This document shows, one piece after another, positions 27,332 through 36,644 of a DNA stretch of 64,000 nt (position 1 is its first letter; every line of letters starts with the position of its first letter). Made by a program: the position numbers and the translations under genes. Source of the stretch: Glaciecola sp. XM2 (GTDB lineage: Bacteria > Pseudomonadota > Gammaproteobacteria > Enterobacterales > Alteromonadaceae). Location: positions 1 to 64,000 of the forward strand of contig NZ_JAHEOJ010000024.1 in NCBI RefSeq assembly GCF_018595715.1. Direction: 5' to 3'. The notes under the pieces were generated by a model. It was not told the DNA's origin. It ran no database searches and was given only the letters and a program-made list of their open reading frames with translations.

Positions 27332-27356
27332 GCGGGTGAAATCAATCATCACCCGC
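27332..27356. terminator. Hairpin between convergent yceH and pmbA
   Basis: GCGGGTGA (27332-27339) and TCACCCGC (27349-27356) are perfect complements with a 9-base loop, located in the 43 bp between the two convergent stop codons. It lacks a long T-run but probably ends both transcripts. Confidence 0.55.
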
Positions 27357-27364
27357 CATTACGC

Positions 27365-28696
27365 TTAACTGCCCGCGACCTGCATTTCGCTGACCAATAC
27401 AGAACCCGTTTGCAAGGCCCCTCTTACTTCGCGAGTTTTGCCAATGGCGACAATGTTCATAAACATCTCTTTGAGGTTGCCGGCAATAGTAATCTCGTGC
27501 ACCGGATATTGAATAACACCATTTTCAACCCAAAAGCCTGCAGCCCCTCGGCTATAATCACCATTAACAATGTTCACACCCTGGCCCATGAGTTCGGTTA
27601 CAATTAAACCTGTGCCCATTTCTCTAAGCAGTGCTTCGTCAGAGTGTCCGGTATCGCTCACAATACAGTTATGTATGCCGCCAGCGTGTCCGTTGGTGGT
27701 TAAGCCAAGTTTGCGCGCTGAATAGCTGGTCAACAAATAGTGCTCTAGCATACCGTTTTTAATAATGTCCATGTCGGTAGTACGCACCCCTTCGTTATCA
27801 AACGGGCTACTTGCCAAGCCGCGTGCTAAATGCGGGCGCTCTTCAATGGTTAGCCAGTCTGGAAACACTTGTGTATTGATTGAATCTAGCAAAAATGATG
27901 ACTTGCGATACAAACTGCCACCGCTAACCGCACTGACAAAGTGACCAAAGAGCCCTGAAGCAATATCACGGTGAAATAACACGGGCACTTTGGCGGTGTT
28001 AATCTTTCGAGCACCTAAACGTGAAACAGTATGCTCGGCGGCCAACTTACCAACGTGCTCCGCATGGTCTAGTTTGTTTGCCTCTCTTGATACGGTATAT
28101 GCATAGTCGCGCTGCATATCATCGCCTTGCTGGGCGATGAGTACACAACTTAAGCTAAAGCGGCTGCTCGGATAACCCGCATTGATGCCCTGAGTATTGC
28201 CATATACGCGCACGCCTAAATTCGCGTTATAGCTTCCGCCGTCAGAATTCACAATACGTTTGTCAGACTCTAGTCCGGCCTTTTCGGCAGCAAGCGCTTG
28301 TTCTAGCGCAAATTCAGCATCAAGATCTTGCGGATGATACAAATCTAAATCCGGAATATCTTGAGCGATCATGTCTTTATCGGCGAGCCCTGAACAGTCG
28401 TCCTCACTGGTGTATTTGGCTATTTCAATGGCTTTTTCGACCGTCAGTCGCAGTGCATCCGGACTTAAATCTGCGGTAGACGCATTGCCTTTTTTCTTGC
28501 CAACGAACACGCATACACCCAACCCACCGTCGTTAGTAAATTCAACCGTTTCGACTTCCTGCATCCGCGAGGTCACTGAAATCCCCTGCACTTTTGACAT
28601 GCTTGCTTCGGCAGCTGTCGCACCTAGTTTTTTGGCCAACGCTAGGGTTTCGTCTACCACATTTTGAATTTCGCTAAGCTGCTGCTCTACCTGCAT
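27365..28696 (-). CDS. pmbA: Metalloprotease PmbA/TldE
   Basis: The 443-residue protein belongs to the TldD/PmbA family. Recognisable parts are LGATAAEASMSKVQGISVTSRMQEVETVEF, the segment KVPVLFHRDIASGLFGHFVSAVSGGSLYRKSSFL, RGLASSPFDNEGVRTTDMDII and the closing GDYSRGAAGFWVENGVIQYPVHEITIAGNLKEMF. With TldD (not in the window), PmbA forms a heterodimeric protease that degrades unfolded peptides and processes some peptide antibiotics. PmbA itself lacks the HExxxH zinc motif, as here. It is divergent from darP, the same neighbour as in E. coli. Confidence 0.95.
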   Translation of the reverse strand: MQVEQQLSEIQNVVDETLALAKKLGATAAEASMSKVQGISVTSRMQEVETVEFTNDGGLGVCVFVGKKKGNASTADLSPDALRLTVEKAIEIAKYTSEDDCSGLADKDMIAQDIPDLDLYHPQDLDAEFALEQALAAEKAGLESDKRIVNSDGGSYNANLGVRVYGNTQGINAGYPSSRFSLSCVLIAQQGDDMQRDYAYTVSREANKLDHAEHVGKLAAEHTVSRLGARKINTAKVPVLFHRDIASGLFGHFVSAVSGGSLYRKSSFLLDSINTQVFPDWLTIEERPHLARGLASSPFDNEGVRTTDMDIIKNGMLEHYLLTSYSARKLGLTTNGHAGGIHNCIVSDTGHSDEALLREMGTGLIVTELMGQGVNIVNGDYSRGAAGFWVENGVIQYPVHEITIAGNLKEMFMNIVAIGKTREVRGALQTGSVLVSEMQVAGS

Positions 28697-28871
28697 AGTA
28701 TTCGTATCACTTTTTCAAACGTTAAATAAAAAGGGTGTAGCCTCTATTTGAGCGCTAACGAAGTGCGCAAAGCCCGCAAGTTATCCTGCGCGCTCAACAA
28801 GTCGTTATGCTTTCAAATGTAGCCCTGTTACAATCTCGCCAGTTTAGCATTAATGATATGAAAAAACGCCC

Positions 28872-29405
28872 ATGAATAATGACGCTTTTGACTCTGACGA
28901 ATTTAGCTCAGAGTATGACCCCAACGAATTTAGTAGTAAAACGCAGTTAAAGCAGGCATCCGAGGAACTCAAAAAGCTGGGTTTAGAATTGATGAGCCTA
29001 ACCAAAGGCGAACGTCAGAAACTAGCGCTTGACGACGAACTTGAGCAAGCCCTTGAATTAGCGGCAAAGATAAACCGAAAGAAAGAGGGCTTTAGGCGCC
29101 AAGTGCAGCTCGTTGGAAAGCTATTGCGCCAGCGCGATGTCGCGCCGATTAAACTGCATTTAGACAAACTGAAAAATGCGCATACTCATGACGTACAACT
29201 TTTTCATGTCATTGAATTAAAGAGAGATCTATTGATCAAGCAAGGCGATGACGGTGTGCAATCATTGTTAGAAGACCACCCTCAACTCGATAGACAAAAG
29301 CTTAGACAATTATTGCGCACCATCAACAAAGAACAAAAAGAGAATAAGCCACCCGCTGCCTCTAGAGCATTGTTTAAATATTTGAGAGAGCACATTACCT
29401 CATAA
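28872..29405 (+). CDS. darP: Ribosome biogenesis factor DarP (YjgA)
   Basis: The 177-residue, highly charged helical protein matches DarP/YjgA: KTQLKQASEELKKLGLELMSL, DDELEQALELAAKINRKKEGFRRQVQLVGKLLR and SRALFKYLREHI at the end. DarP binds pre-50S particles and promotes peptidyl-transferase centre maturation. The divergent placement with pmbA is conserved in gammaproteobacteria. Confidence 0.94.
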   Translation: MNNDAFDSDEFSSEYDPNEFSSKTQLKQASEELKKLGLELMSLTKGERQKLALDDELEQALELAAKINRKKEGFRRQVQLVGKLLRQRDVAPIKLHLDKLKNAHTHDVQLFHVIELKRDLLIKQGDDGVQSLLEDHPQLDRQKLRQLLRTINKEQKENKPPAASRALFKYLREHITS

Positions 29406-29465
29406 GAGCAAACCAAGCGCGACTCACTTAATAAACGAGTGCTCAGCTAAAAGGGAACTTACCTA

Positions 29466-31466
29466 CTATTGAGAGCCGGCTAATTGCTCATTTACATAAC
29501 TTAACACTCGTTGAAACAGGCGAACACGCTGGTCATCTTCTGCAAAGTGATGATCAGCTTCTTCAAATAGCTCCCATTCAAACGCAACGTCAGTTTGCTC
29601 CATAATTAGCTTTAACCGAAACGCATGCTCCACACTCACTCGCTCATCTTTTGCACCATGGATTAACAACAACGGCACTCTCAATTGCTCAATTTGATAC
29701 AAAGGTGAAATTGCATAAAGCTCATCGTAGTCATCATATGGGTCACCTACATATTCTTTGAGCCACCTTTGCTGCGACGTGTTGATATATGCACCTTTTA
29801 AAAATAAGTTAACGTCGGTAACGCCAGCGATACTCACCGCACATGCAAACAAGTCTGGGTGCTTGAGAGCGAGCATAAGTGAAGCATAACCACCATAACT
29901 CATACCAACCACGCAGGTGTTCTTCGCGTTAATATACGCCAGTGCCTGCACTTTTTGAGTTGCAGCGAAGATTTCGAGCAACATGTTTTTGCCCCATTGC
30001 TTTTTACCCGCGTCTCTATGGGCAAGTCCATATCCTCCTGAGCCTTGAAAGTTGACGCGCAAAACCGCATATCCATTTGCCGCAAAAAATTGGGTGATAG
30101 GGTCAAAATAAGGCGTATCAAATACGTCAAACGGACCGCCATGAGGCATCAAAATAAGCGGCGCTGGAGAATTATCGGTTGCACCCTCCGGCAGCGTCAG
30201 TATGTATGGGATTTGTGCACCATTGACTAACAGCTTGTCTACTATTTGACGAGACGAAAATGGTTCCGGCACCTTAGAATAGTGCCTAAGTACTTCTACT
30301 GGCTGGGCTTGCTGCTGCTCTAGCCAAAAGGATCCTGGCTCGTTGTGCGCTTCTCGATAGACCAGCGACGTTTGTGCGTTGACACTTTGATCACGCACAA
30401 ACTCTAATCGCTGTGACACATTTCTCAGTGGTTGACGATCAAAATAACGCTCTTTGTACATGCCTTCTTCAACCACCACCACGCCGATAGCTTCTTTATC
30501 CGCTGAAAAAATAAGATCCTTTATCGGCACCCCATCAGAGCTATAGACGGTTTCATATTGGTCAGTTTCATAATCAACCTTGAAAAGGTTTAGCGCATCG
30601 TCAGCATGAAAATCAATAGCATAAAACGTACGCTCATCGGCAACCTTTGCGATGGGCAAAAGCAATAGCTGCTTGTCAGCTTCCTGCGTATCTTCTTGGG
30701 CATTTTGCTCAAAATTTACAGCGCTTTCGTCCCAGGTTTTTAATACTTCAATAGCATAGGTGGCGCTTTGCTCTTCTTGCTGCAAAAGGGCTAATTGCAT
30801 ATCGCCATCCCCGGCAAAATAGACCACGGCTTCGGGCCGTCCAGAGGATTCAAAAAACCACCTGATCGCAAACCCATCAATTTCAACGACTACATTTTTC
30901 GCTACAAATTGCCCGCCATCAACACGGGTTAACTTACTGCGCTTTTGACCCACTTTCAGCAACTTTTCCACTTCAATTTTATACACCTTCGATTTTCGTG
31001 AAGTCCTCGAAAAGTAAAAAATCCCCGCTTGCTGCGGTGCCGCTTCAATCAAACGCCCAGGCGTTGAAACTTCATAAATAATAGGTGAGTCAGCACTAGC
31101 ATTCACATCAATGATTACTAGGCGAGTTTGCGAGTTACGCTCGAGTAAAGTGCTTTCAACCTCTTCTTTATCGATTAGCACCGTCGCTATGTACTGATTA
31201 TCTAGCCATTTGATGTCACGTAATAGCGTGTTTTCATCAAAAACGCTGGCTAAATCTACCGTATATTTCACCGACTGGCTTGCTGAGTCATACACATCAA
31301 CTCGGCTCTGTGCCACTGACACGCTCGAAATAAGATAAGCATTACCATCGGGTGATAAACGAATATCAATGTTCGGCTTTTGCCCAAATAAAGCGTCAAC
31401 AAGTGTACTTGCGTTGGTTACCCCACAAAACAAAAGCAGCATTACCAAGCAAAACTGTTTAGTCAT
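29466..31466 (-). CDS. Exported S9-family prolyl-oligopeptidase-like peptidase
   Basis: The 666-residue protein has a signal peptide (VMLLLFCGVTNAS), an N-terminal propeller-like domain (about 25-390) and an alpha/beta hydrolase catalytic domain (about 400-660). The nucleophile lies in GMSYGGYASL, with Asp in IHGAKDERV and His in FEEADHHF completing the triad, and the PHGGPFD motif forms the oxyanion region. The family includes dipeptidyl and acylaminoacyl peptidases acting in the periplasm or outside. Its ATG overlaps the stop of the preceding exported-protein gene by 8 bp, so the two are co-translated. Confidence 0.92.
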   Translation of the reverse strand: MTKQFCLVMLLLFCGVTNASTLVDALFGQKPNIDIRLSPDGNAYLISSVSVAQSRVDVYDSASQSVKYTVDLASVFDENTLLRDIKWLDNQYIATVLIDKEEVESTLLERNSQTRLVIIDVNASADSPIIYEVSTPGRLIEAAPQQAGIFYFSRTSRKSKVYKIEVEKLLKVGQKRSKLTRVDGGQFVAKNVVVEIDGFAIRWFFESSGRPEAVVYFAGDGDMQLALLQQEEQSATYAIEVLKTWDESAVNFEQNAQEDTQEADKQLLLLPIAKVADERTFYAIDFHADDALNLFKVDYETDQYETVYSSDGVPIKDLIFSADKEAIGVVVVEEGMYKERYFDRQPLRNVSQRLEFVRDQSVNAQTSLVYREAHNEPGSFWLEQQQAQPVEVLRHYSKVPEPFSSRQIVDKLLVNGAQIPYILTLPEGATDNSPAPLILMPHGGPFDVFDTPYFDPITQFFAANGYAVLRVNFQGSGGYGLAHRDAGKKQWGKNMLLEIFAATQKVQALAYINAKNTCVVGMSYGGYASLMLALKHPDLFACAVSIAGVTDVNLFLKGAYINTSQQRWLKEYVGDPYDDYDELYAISPLYQIEQLRVPLLLIHGAKDERVSVEHAFRLKLIMEQTDVAFEWELFEEADHHFAEDDQRVRLFQRVLSYVNEQLAGSQ

Positions 31467-32088
31467 TCGTCACTTCCTCTAATTTAGAGAAAAACGAGTC
31501 TCTGTAACCGGCCCCATGTGCAATCGGCCATTGAATATCGCTAAGCGCCACAAGCTCTGTTAATTCGGCATAATGCGTAGCAAACTGGTTGAGCCAAACC
31601 GCATTGATTGTATTTTTGCTCCTCAATTTACTGACATGCACAGTACCAATGTAGCTAATGTGATCTTCGCGAACTCTAAAGCGCCAAGTATCTTCGTTAT
31701 CGGTACTGAGTTTGTATGGTAAGTCAAAATGAGGAACATCTATTTGCACAATCTGGTATAGACCCCGTGCTAGATTTAATGAAACGAAGCCGTCTCTTCC
31801 AGATAAATCAACGAGGATGGTGTCGCGCTTTGCACCAATAAAAGCTAATTCTTCTAGGTCATCTCGACTGTCGGCGAGGCTGCTTTGGTTGATTCTGCGA
31901 ATGCTTAACGTCACGTTAGGTTGTTCGATATCCACATATAACACTGCGATACCTGCGCCTTTAAACTTAGCGTCTGGCAAAGTGAGCTCATCCCTCACTA
32001 GCCATTTTTCTTGTGCGTGACTTACGCTGCTAACGACAATACATACACTTATTATTAGGGTACTAAAAACATTTAACCTGCCATACAT
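31459..32088 (-). CDS. Hypothetical exported protein coupled to the S9 peptidase
   Basis: The 209-residue protein has a signal peptide (LIISVCIVVSSVSHA). The mature part appears as one beta-rich domain (KGAGIAVLYVDIEQPNVTLSIRRI, TILVDLSGRDGFVSLNLARGLYQIVQIDVPHFDLPY, WRFRVREDHISYIGTVHVSKL) and then a helical tail (AVWLNQFATHYAELTELVALSDIQWP). The beta part, with ARGLYQI, VPHF and YIGTV, reminds me of lipoprotein-type domains that report bound partners, but I cannot name it. It is first in an operon with the S9 peptidase (8-bp overlap) and may be its partner or substrate. The function is unknown. Confidence 0.75.
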   Translation of the reverse strand: MYGRLNVFSTLIISVCIVVSSVSHAQEKWLVRDELTLPDAKFKGAGIAVLYVDIEQPNVTLSIRRINQSSLADSRDDLEELAFIGAKRDTILVDLSGRDGFVSLNLARGLYQIVQIDVPHFDLPYKLSTDNEDTWRFRVREDHISYIGTVHVSKLRSKNTINAVWLNQFATHYAELTELVALSDIQWPIAHGAGYRDSFFSKLEEVTND

Positions 32089-32246
32089 AAGACTTCCGTA
32101 ATCTCCTAATGTTGTATATATTGTTGTCCTACAAAGTGCATATTCATCATACGCATGTTGCTTTCTATTTGTAAATTAATTACTTAACTAGCAATACTAA
32201 TGGATAGTAAGGCCCGCATTGCAGAGCCATAAAAACAAGGATTCTC

Positions 32247-33989
32247 ATGTCATCACGTCAACTCATCACTTTCACTCTTGTCGCGTTAACCTTGCTCCTA
32301 AACGGCTGCGCCAGCAATGTTAACTTAGCTAAAAACCTAAGCGAACAAGCAAGCGTCTCACCCGAGGAAGGCATCTTAGTTGCCAGAGTGATAAATACAA
32401 CCGGCTATCGCCTACCGTTTAACCAACTCTTTTTTGACCCAAAAGATGTCAATGCGTCAAAAGAAATCAAAACCATATTGGCGTACTCGGAAAACAAACC
32501 GATTGGGGATAGCACCTTGTTTGCGGTGTCTTTACCACCAGGTGAATATTCGCTAAGTACCATTCGCTCTATTATTTTCCGAGGTGAGGGTTATTACACA
32601 CGCGGTATGCCAGTTGCCCCAGAGTTTGGCGTATTTGACGTTAAAGCAGGTGCGGTAACTGACTTAGGCACCATTATTTATTACGCAAAGCCAAGTGATG
32701 GCATGTACAAAGATATCGCAATACGCTTGCCAGATTCAGCAAAAGGAGAAGTGCTAACAGAGTATTTCCCAAAATATGCGACCACCCAAAATAACATTTT
32801 GACATGGCAGGCAGATGAGCGAGACGAACAACGTTTCGCACAATACGCCAGCGCTGCCCAAAACCCCATTAGTTATTCAAGTGAAATTATGGCACCAGAC
32901 GGTAGCTTATATTTTTTAGGTAAATTGGGCGTTTTACTTCGTTATTCACCTGACGATGGCTTTGAAACCTTAGCCGTAGATACCGACCTGCAACTAAATG
33001 CATTCGCACAAAACGACAACGGTGTTCGTGTCGTGGGCGGGTATGAAAGCGCGTTGTTTCTGCAAACTGATGATGCAGACTGGCAGCCTTTGACGTTGCC
33101 AAAAAATGCCACGGTACAACACATTTCGTTTTATCAAGAAAACCAGTTTGACGTTGTGTATAACACCGAGGAGCATGTTTTTGTGGCGCGTTACGATGTT
33201 GAGGATGCGTCTATGTCGACAGTGTTAAATACGTTTCGCTACCTCGACGGATGGGAATATTCCACCGACGAAGTAAACCCAAAGGCAAAACCACCTAAAG
33301 CAAGAAACATAAAATCAGTATGGATAACAGACGCAGAAGGACAAAAACGGCTGAATATCAGTGGCTATACAAAAGGACAATGGAACTATTTTGATAGCAC
33401 CGACGAAAAAACCTTCCGCTTTAATGAAGACTCGTGGGAAATGAGCAGTGCGAGCAACGACCAAGAAATGACCTCGGTGTTAAATGCAGGGGCGGTTCAG
33501 CTAGGAATTAAAGAAGCTGGATTTTGGTCATGGACAGGCAACCCAAGTTACTTTATTAGGCCTGCTCGCACGGCTGATTGGCAGGAAGTCTCTACATCTA
33601 TTTATGCTTGCGGTGAAGGTCAAGTAAAGCGGGCAAACAACATGTGCTCTGATGGCGAGAAAAATGTCAAAGCCAAGCGCGATTCCTTTTCTTTTATCTC
33701 TAGACCATGGTTTTGGGATGAAACAAATGGTCTGGCGATTGTTAACTTTTCAAGCTATGACTTTTGGACATCACAAACAAGCTCAGAGAAAAAGATTATC
33801 CTCACAAGCGATGCTGGATTAACGTGGGAATATAGCGAACTCACCTTGCCAGAAGCATACTGCAGTGGAATTGTAGGGGACGTAAAAGACCGGATATTGT
33901 TAACGTGTAATGGTGCAACAAGTGATTTCTATGAATCAACCGATAAGGCGGTAACATGGCAGCATATTCGCCAACAACAAGACTTTTAA
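32247..33989 (+). CDS. Large hypothetical lipoprotein with Asp-box-like repeats
   Basis: The 580-residue protein has a lipobox at LLLNGC (Cys21). An N-terminal beta domain (about 40-170; VARVINTTGYRLPF, VSLPPGEYSLSTIRS, VKAGAVTDLGTIIYY) resembles the domain of the exported protein encoded just upstream on the other strand. The rest looks like a propeller: Asp-box-type motifs appear at LTSDAGLTWEYSEL and ESTDKAVTWQHIR near the end, as in sialidase/sortilin folds. It lacks the catalytic pattern of sialidases. I do not know its function. It is divergent from the S9 operon, so the three genes may be related in role. Confidence 0.78.
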   Translation: MSSRQLITFTLVALTLLLNGCASNVNLAKNLSEQASVSPEEGILVARVINTTGYRLPFNQLFFDPKDVNASKEIKTILAYSENKPIGDSTLFAVSLPPGEYSLSTIRSIIFRGEGYYTRGMPVAPEFGVFDVKAGAVTDLGTIIYYAKPSDGMYKDIAIRLPDSAKGEVLTEYFPKYATTQNNILTWQADERDEQRFAQYASAAQNPISYSSEIMAPDGSLYFLGKLGVLLRYSPDDGFETLAVDTDLQLNAFAQNDNGVRVVGGYESALFLQTDDADWQPLTLPKNATVQHISFYQENQFDVVYNTEEHVFVARYDVEDASMSTVLNTFRYLDGWEYSTDEVNPKAKPPKARNIKSVWITDAEGQKRLNISGYTKGQWNYFDSTDEKTFRFNEDSWEMSSASNDQEMTSVLNAGAVQLGIKEAGFWSWTGNPSYFIRPARTADWQEVSTSIYACGEGQVKRANNMCSDGEKNVKAKRDSFSFISRPWFWDETNGLAIVNFSSYDFWTSQTSSEKKIILTSDAGLTWEYSELTLPEAYCSGIVGDVKDRILLTCNGATSDFYESTDKAVTWQHIRQQQDF

Positions 33990-34011
33990 TGAAAAGTTCT
34001 ACCAATAAATA

Positions 34012-34875
34012 ATGAAATCATTTGTAGATAAAGTCTTCGTGATCACCGGTGCGGGCTCCGGTATAGGTCTGGCGCTTGCAAAAGCGCTAGATGCTAAAGG
34101 TGCCAAATTAGCATTAAGTGATATCAATGAAAAAGCACTGCTACAAACGGCAAACGGGCTGTCTCAACCTCCCCTGACGATGACATTTTCAGTCGCAGAC
34201 AAAGCCGCGTGGCAAGTATTTAAAGACACAGTCATACAAACCTATGAGCGCGTTGATGGCATCATAAATAACGCCGGTATTTCTCATGAAGCTGTAGGCG
34301 CTGAATATTTACGAGAAGCCGACCTAAACACCATCATGGATATCAATTTCCATGGCGTGGTCAACGGCACGCAAACCTTTTTACCTGAAATACAAAAGTC
34401 TCCTGAAGGCAGCATCGTTAATATATCCAGCATTTTTGGCATTACTGGAATTGGATTGCAAAGCGCCTATTGCGCGTCGAAGTTTGCCGTTAAAGGCTAT
34501 ACCGAAAGTTTGCGCATGGAGGCGTTAAGTTACTACCCGAACCTAACGGTATCAGTAGTGCATCCCGGCGGCATCGACACACCTATTGCTGATAATGTCA
34601 TTAGCTCAGGTACCCGCACACTAGAGGAGCGAGAAGCCGACAGCCGTAACTTCAAAAAGAGTTTTATCACGCCAGCGAGTAAAGCTGCACAGGTCATCGT
34701 TGATGGTATAAAGCACAAACGAGCGCGCATAGTGATTGGGCCTGACGCTAAACTTTTGGACTTCATTGCCCGATTGATGCCGGTAAGTTATTCAAAACTG
34801 ATATTGGCACAAATGAAAAAACGCGCCTTGGTCAGCAAGGACATCCCTCTTCCGCTCGATAAACGTAAGCGCTAG
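34012..34875 (+). CDS. Short-chain dehydrogenase/reductase
   Basis: The 287-residue Rossmann-fold enzyme has the NAD(P) motif TGAGSGIGLALAKAL, the N-N-A-G motif (IINNAGIS), the Ser in NISSIFGITG and the catalytic YCASKFAVK. The segment VHPGGIDTPIADN follows, and the C-terminal part (ARIVIGPDAKLLDFIARLMPVSYSKLI) is that of classical SDRs acting on acyl or lipid-like substrates. The substrate is unknown. It starts 23 bp after the lipoprotein gene and may be transcribed with it. Confidence 0.92.
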   Translation: MKSFVDKVFVITGAGSGIGLALAKALDAKGAKLALSDINEKALLQTANGLSQPPLTMTFSVADKAAWQVFKDTVIQTYERVDGIINNAGISHEAVGAEYLREADLNTIMDINFHGVVNGTQTFLPEIQKSPEGSIVNISSIFGITGIGLQSAYCASKFAVKGYTESLRMEALSYYPNLTVSVVHPGGIDTPIADNVISSGTRTLEEREADSRNFKKSFITPASKAAQVIVDGIKHKRARIVIGPDAKLLDFIARLMPVSYSKLILAQMKKRALVSKDIPLPLDKRKR

Positions 34876-34900
34876 GGATTAAACACGCAACAACACTTGC

Positions 34901-35365
34901 TTATGTGTCTGCCTTAATCGTCTGCGCATGCAAGTATAAACGGTCTATCATTTCGCTAAGCTGAGTCTGCTCTTGCTCGGATAAACAATCGAGCAGTGCC
35001 TTTTCATATTGCAATGACAGCGGAGCGATTTCTGCATATACCTCGTAACCGGTTTCAGACAAGGTAATTTCAGAACGCCGTTTATCGTCTCTTGCAATGC
35101 TTCGTTGCACTAATTTACGTTTCAATAAGTTGCTGATTGCACGGCTTATTAGCGATTTTTCAATTTGCGTTTTTACTGAAATCTCATCAGCAGACACACC
35201 AGGATACTCACCTAACACCGCCATAATGCGCCATTCAGTAATGGATAGGGCAAACTTATCTTTATAAATTTGCGCCACGATGCTACTGACCTTGTTTGAC
35301 ACAATGGATAATCGATAAGGCATGTAGCGCTCAAGCGCAAGCAAAGTTTCCGGTTGGTTCGTCAT
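34901..35365 (-). CDS. MarR-family transcriptional regulator, probable regulator of hppD operon
   Basis: The 154-residue regulator has the MarR winged helix: ITEWRIMAVLGEYPGVSADEISVKTQIEKSLISRAISNLLKRKLVQRSIARDDKRRSEITLSETG, with the conserved wing DDKRRSEITL. Flanking helices form the dimer. It is divergent from hppD. Two tandem palindromes between the genes (35457-35495) fit its operator, so it probably represses the aromatic catabolism operon and itself until a ligand binds (inference from location). Confidence 0.92.
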   Translation of the reverse strand: MTNQPETLLALERYMPYRLSIVSNKVSSIVAQIYKDKFALSITEWRIMAVLGEYPGVSADEISVKTQIEKSLISRAISNLLKRKLVQRSIARDDKRRSEITLSETGYEVYAEIAPLSLQYEKALLDCLSEQEQTQLSEMIDRLYLHAQTIKADT

Positions 35366-35449
35366 TTATCTCTCAATCATGTTGCGCCATACAAATAGAT
35401 TTTTTAAGTCAAATCTGAGCATGTTACGTAATAGTAATATACATTAAAC

Positions 35450-35495
35450 TTGACAATAGTTGCAATTACAACTAATTTAGTTGCACTTACAACTA
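35450..35495. promoter_or_regulatory. Tandem MarR operators overlapping the hppD promoter
   Basis: TAGTTGCAATTACAACTA (35457-35474) and TAGTTGCACTTACAACTA (35478-35495) are two near-identical palindromes with 6-bp arms TAGTTG/CAACTA, centres 21 bp apart, i.e. two helical turns on one face. A perfect TTGACA (35450-35455) lies immediately before the first, so a -35 box abuts it and a bound repressor would block RNA polymerase. The -10 element is not clear. Confidence 0.75.
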
Positions 35496-35549
35496 TTTGT
35501 ATCCAAATACCCTTAGCGAGTCAATCGCTATATTTGAAAGGAGTAGATA

Positions 35550-36644
35550 ATGGCTGATTTATTTGAAAATCCAATGGGCCTTGATGGCTTTGAATTTGTT
35601 GAGTTCACGGCGTTAGAAAAAGGCGTGTTAGAGCCTGTTTTTACGATGATGGGCTTCACAGAAGTGGCACGTCACAAGTCAAAAGATGTGGCGCTATGGC
35701 GTCAAGGCGACATCAACTTTATCACTAACTACACCAAAAACAGTCCAGCCTATTATTACGCCCTAGAGCATGGTCCATCAGCGTGCGGCATGGCTTTTCG
35801 CGTTAAAAATGCTCAAAAAGCCTACAAGCTAGCCCTTGAAAAAGGTGCACAACCTATCGATATGCAAACCGGCGCAATGGAATTAAGACTGCCTGCGATT
35901 AAAGGCATCGGCGGCGCGGCGCTTTATCTGATTGACCGCTACAAAGAAAATGAAACCATTTACGATATTGATTTTGAGTGGCTTGAAGGCGTGGATAAAC
36001 ACCCTGAAGGTTGTGGCTTCCACACCCTTGATCATCTTACCCACAATGTCTATCGCGGCCGCATGGACCATTGGGCTAAATTCTACGAAGACCTATTTAA
36101 CTTCCGCGAAATTCGCTATTTCGATATCAAAGGCGAATACACAGGTCTGCTTTCAAAAGCGATGACAGCGCCAGACGGCAAAATCCGTATTCCACTAAAC
36201 GAAGAAGCCGGCGGTGGCGGCGGTGGTCAAATCGAAGAGTTTTTGATGGCATATAATGGCGAGGGTATTCAACATATCGCCTTTGCATGTGACGACTTAC
36301 CAGCATGCTGGGATCGTCTTAAAAAGCTCGGAATGCAGTTTATGACAGCGCCTCCTGAAACTTACTACAGTATGCTCGAAGAGCGTTTACCGGGTCACGG
36401 TGAGCCAGTAGATGAACTTAAAGCACGCGGTATTTTGTTAGACGGCACGACCGAAGGCGGCGAGCCACGTTTGTTATTACAAATATTCTCTGCAACCCTG
36501 CTTGGCCCTGTGTTTTTTGAGTTTATCCAGCGCAAAGAAGATCAAGGTTTCGGCGAAGGTAACTTTAAAGCATTGTTTGAGTCAATTGAGCGCGACCAAG
36601 TTGAGCGTGGCGTTATCAAAGGTGGCGAGAAGGAGTCTCTATAA
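35550..36644 (+). CDS. hppD: 4-hydroxyphenylpyruvate dioxygenase
   Basis: The 364-residue enzyme converts 4-hydroxyphenylpyruvate to homogentisate. The iron ligands are visible: His162 in DHLTHNV, His242 in GIQHIAFA and Glu324 in [10 protein letters not shown], all in the C-terminal VOC half; the N-terminal half is the degenerate VOC domain. Length and order are those of bacterial HPPDs. A run of six Gly (221-226) sits in the surface loop before QIEEFL. GAAAGGAGTAGATA precedes the ATG. It is first in a three-gene operon and overlaps the next gene by one base. Confidence 0.96.
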   Translation: MADLFENPMGLDGFEFVEFTALEKGVLEPVFTMMGFTEVARHKSKDVALWRQGDINFITNYTKNSPAYYYALEHGPSACGMAFRVKNAQKAYKLALEKGAQPIDMQTGAMELRLPAIKGIGGAALYLIDRYKENETIYDIDFEWLEGVDKHPEGCGFHTLDHLTHNVYRGRMDHWAKFYEDLFNFREIRYFDIKGEYTGLLSKAMTAPDGKIRIPLNEEAGGGGGGQIEEFLMAYNGEGIQHIAFACDDLPACWDRLKKLGMQFMTAPPETYYSMLEERLPGHGEPVDELKARGILLDGTTEGGEPRLLLQIFSATLLGPVFFEFIQRKEDQGFGEGNFKALFESIERDQVERGVIKGGEKESL

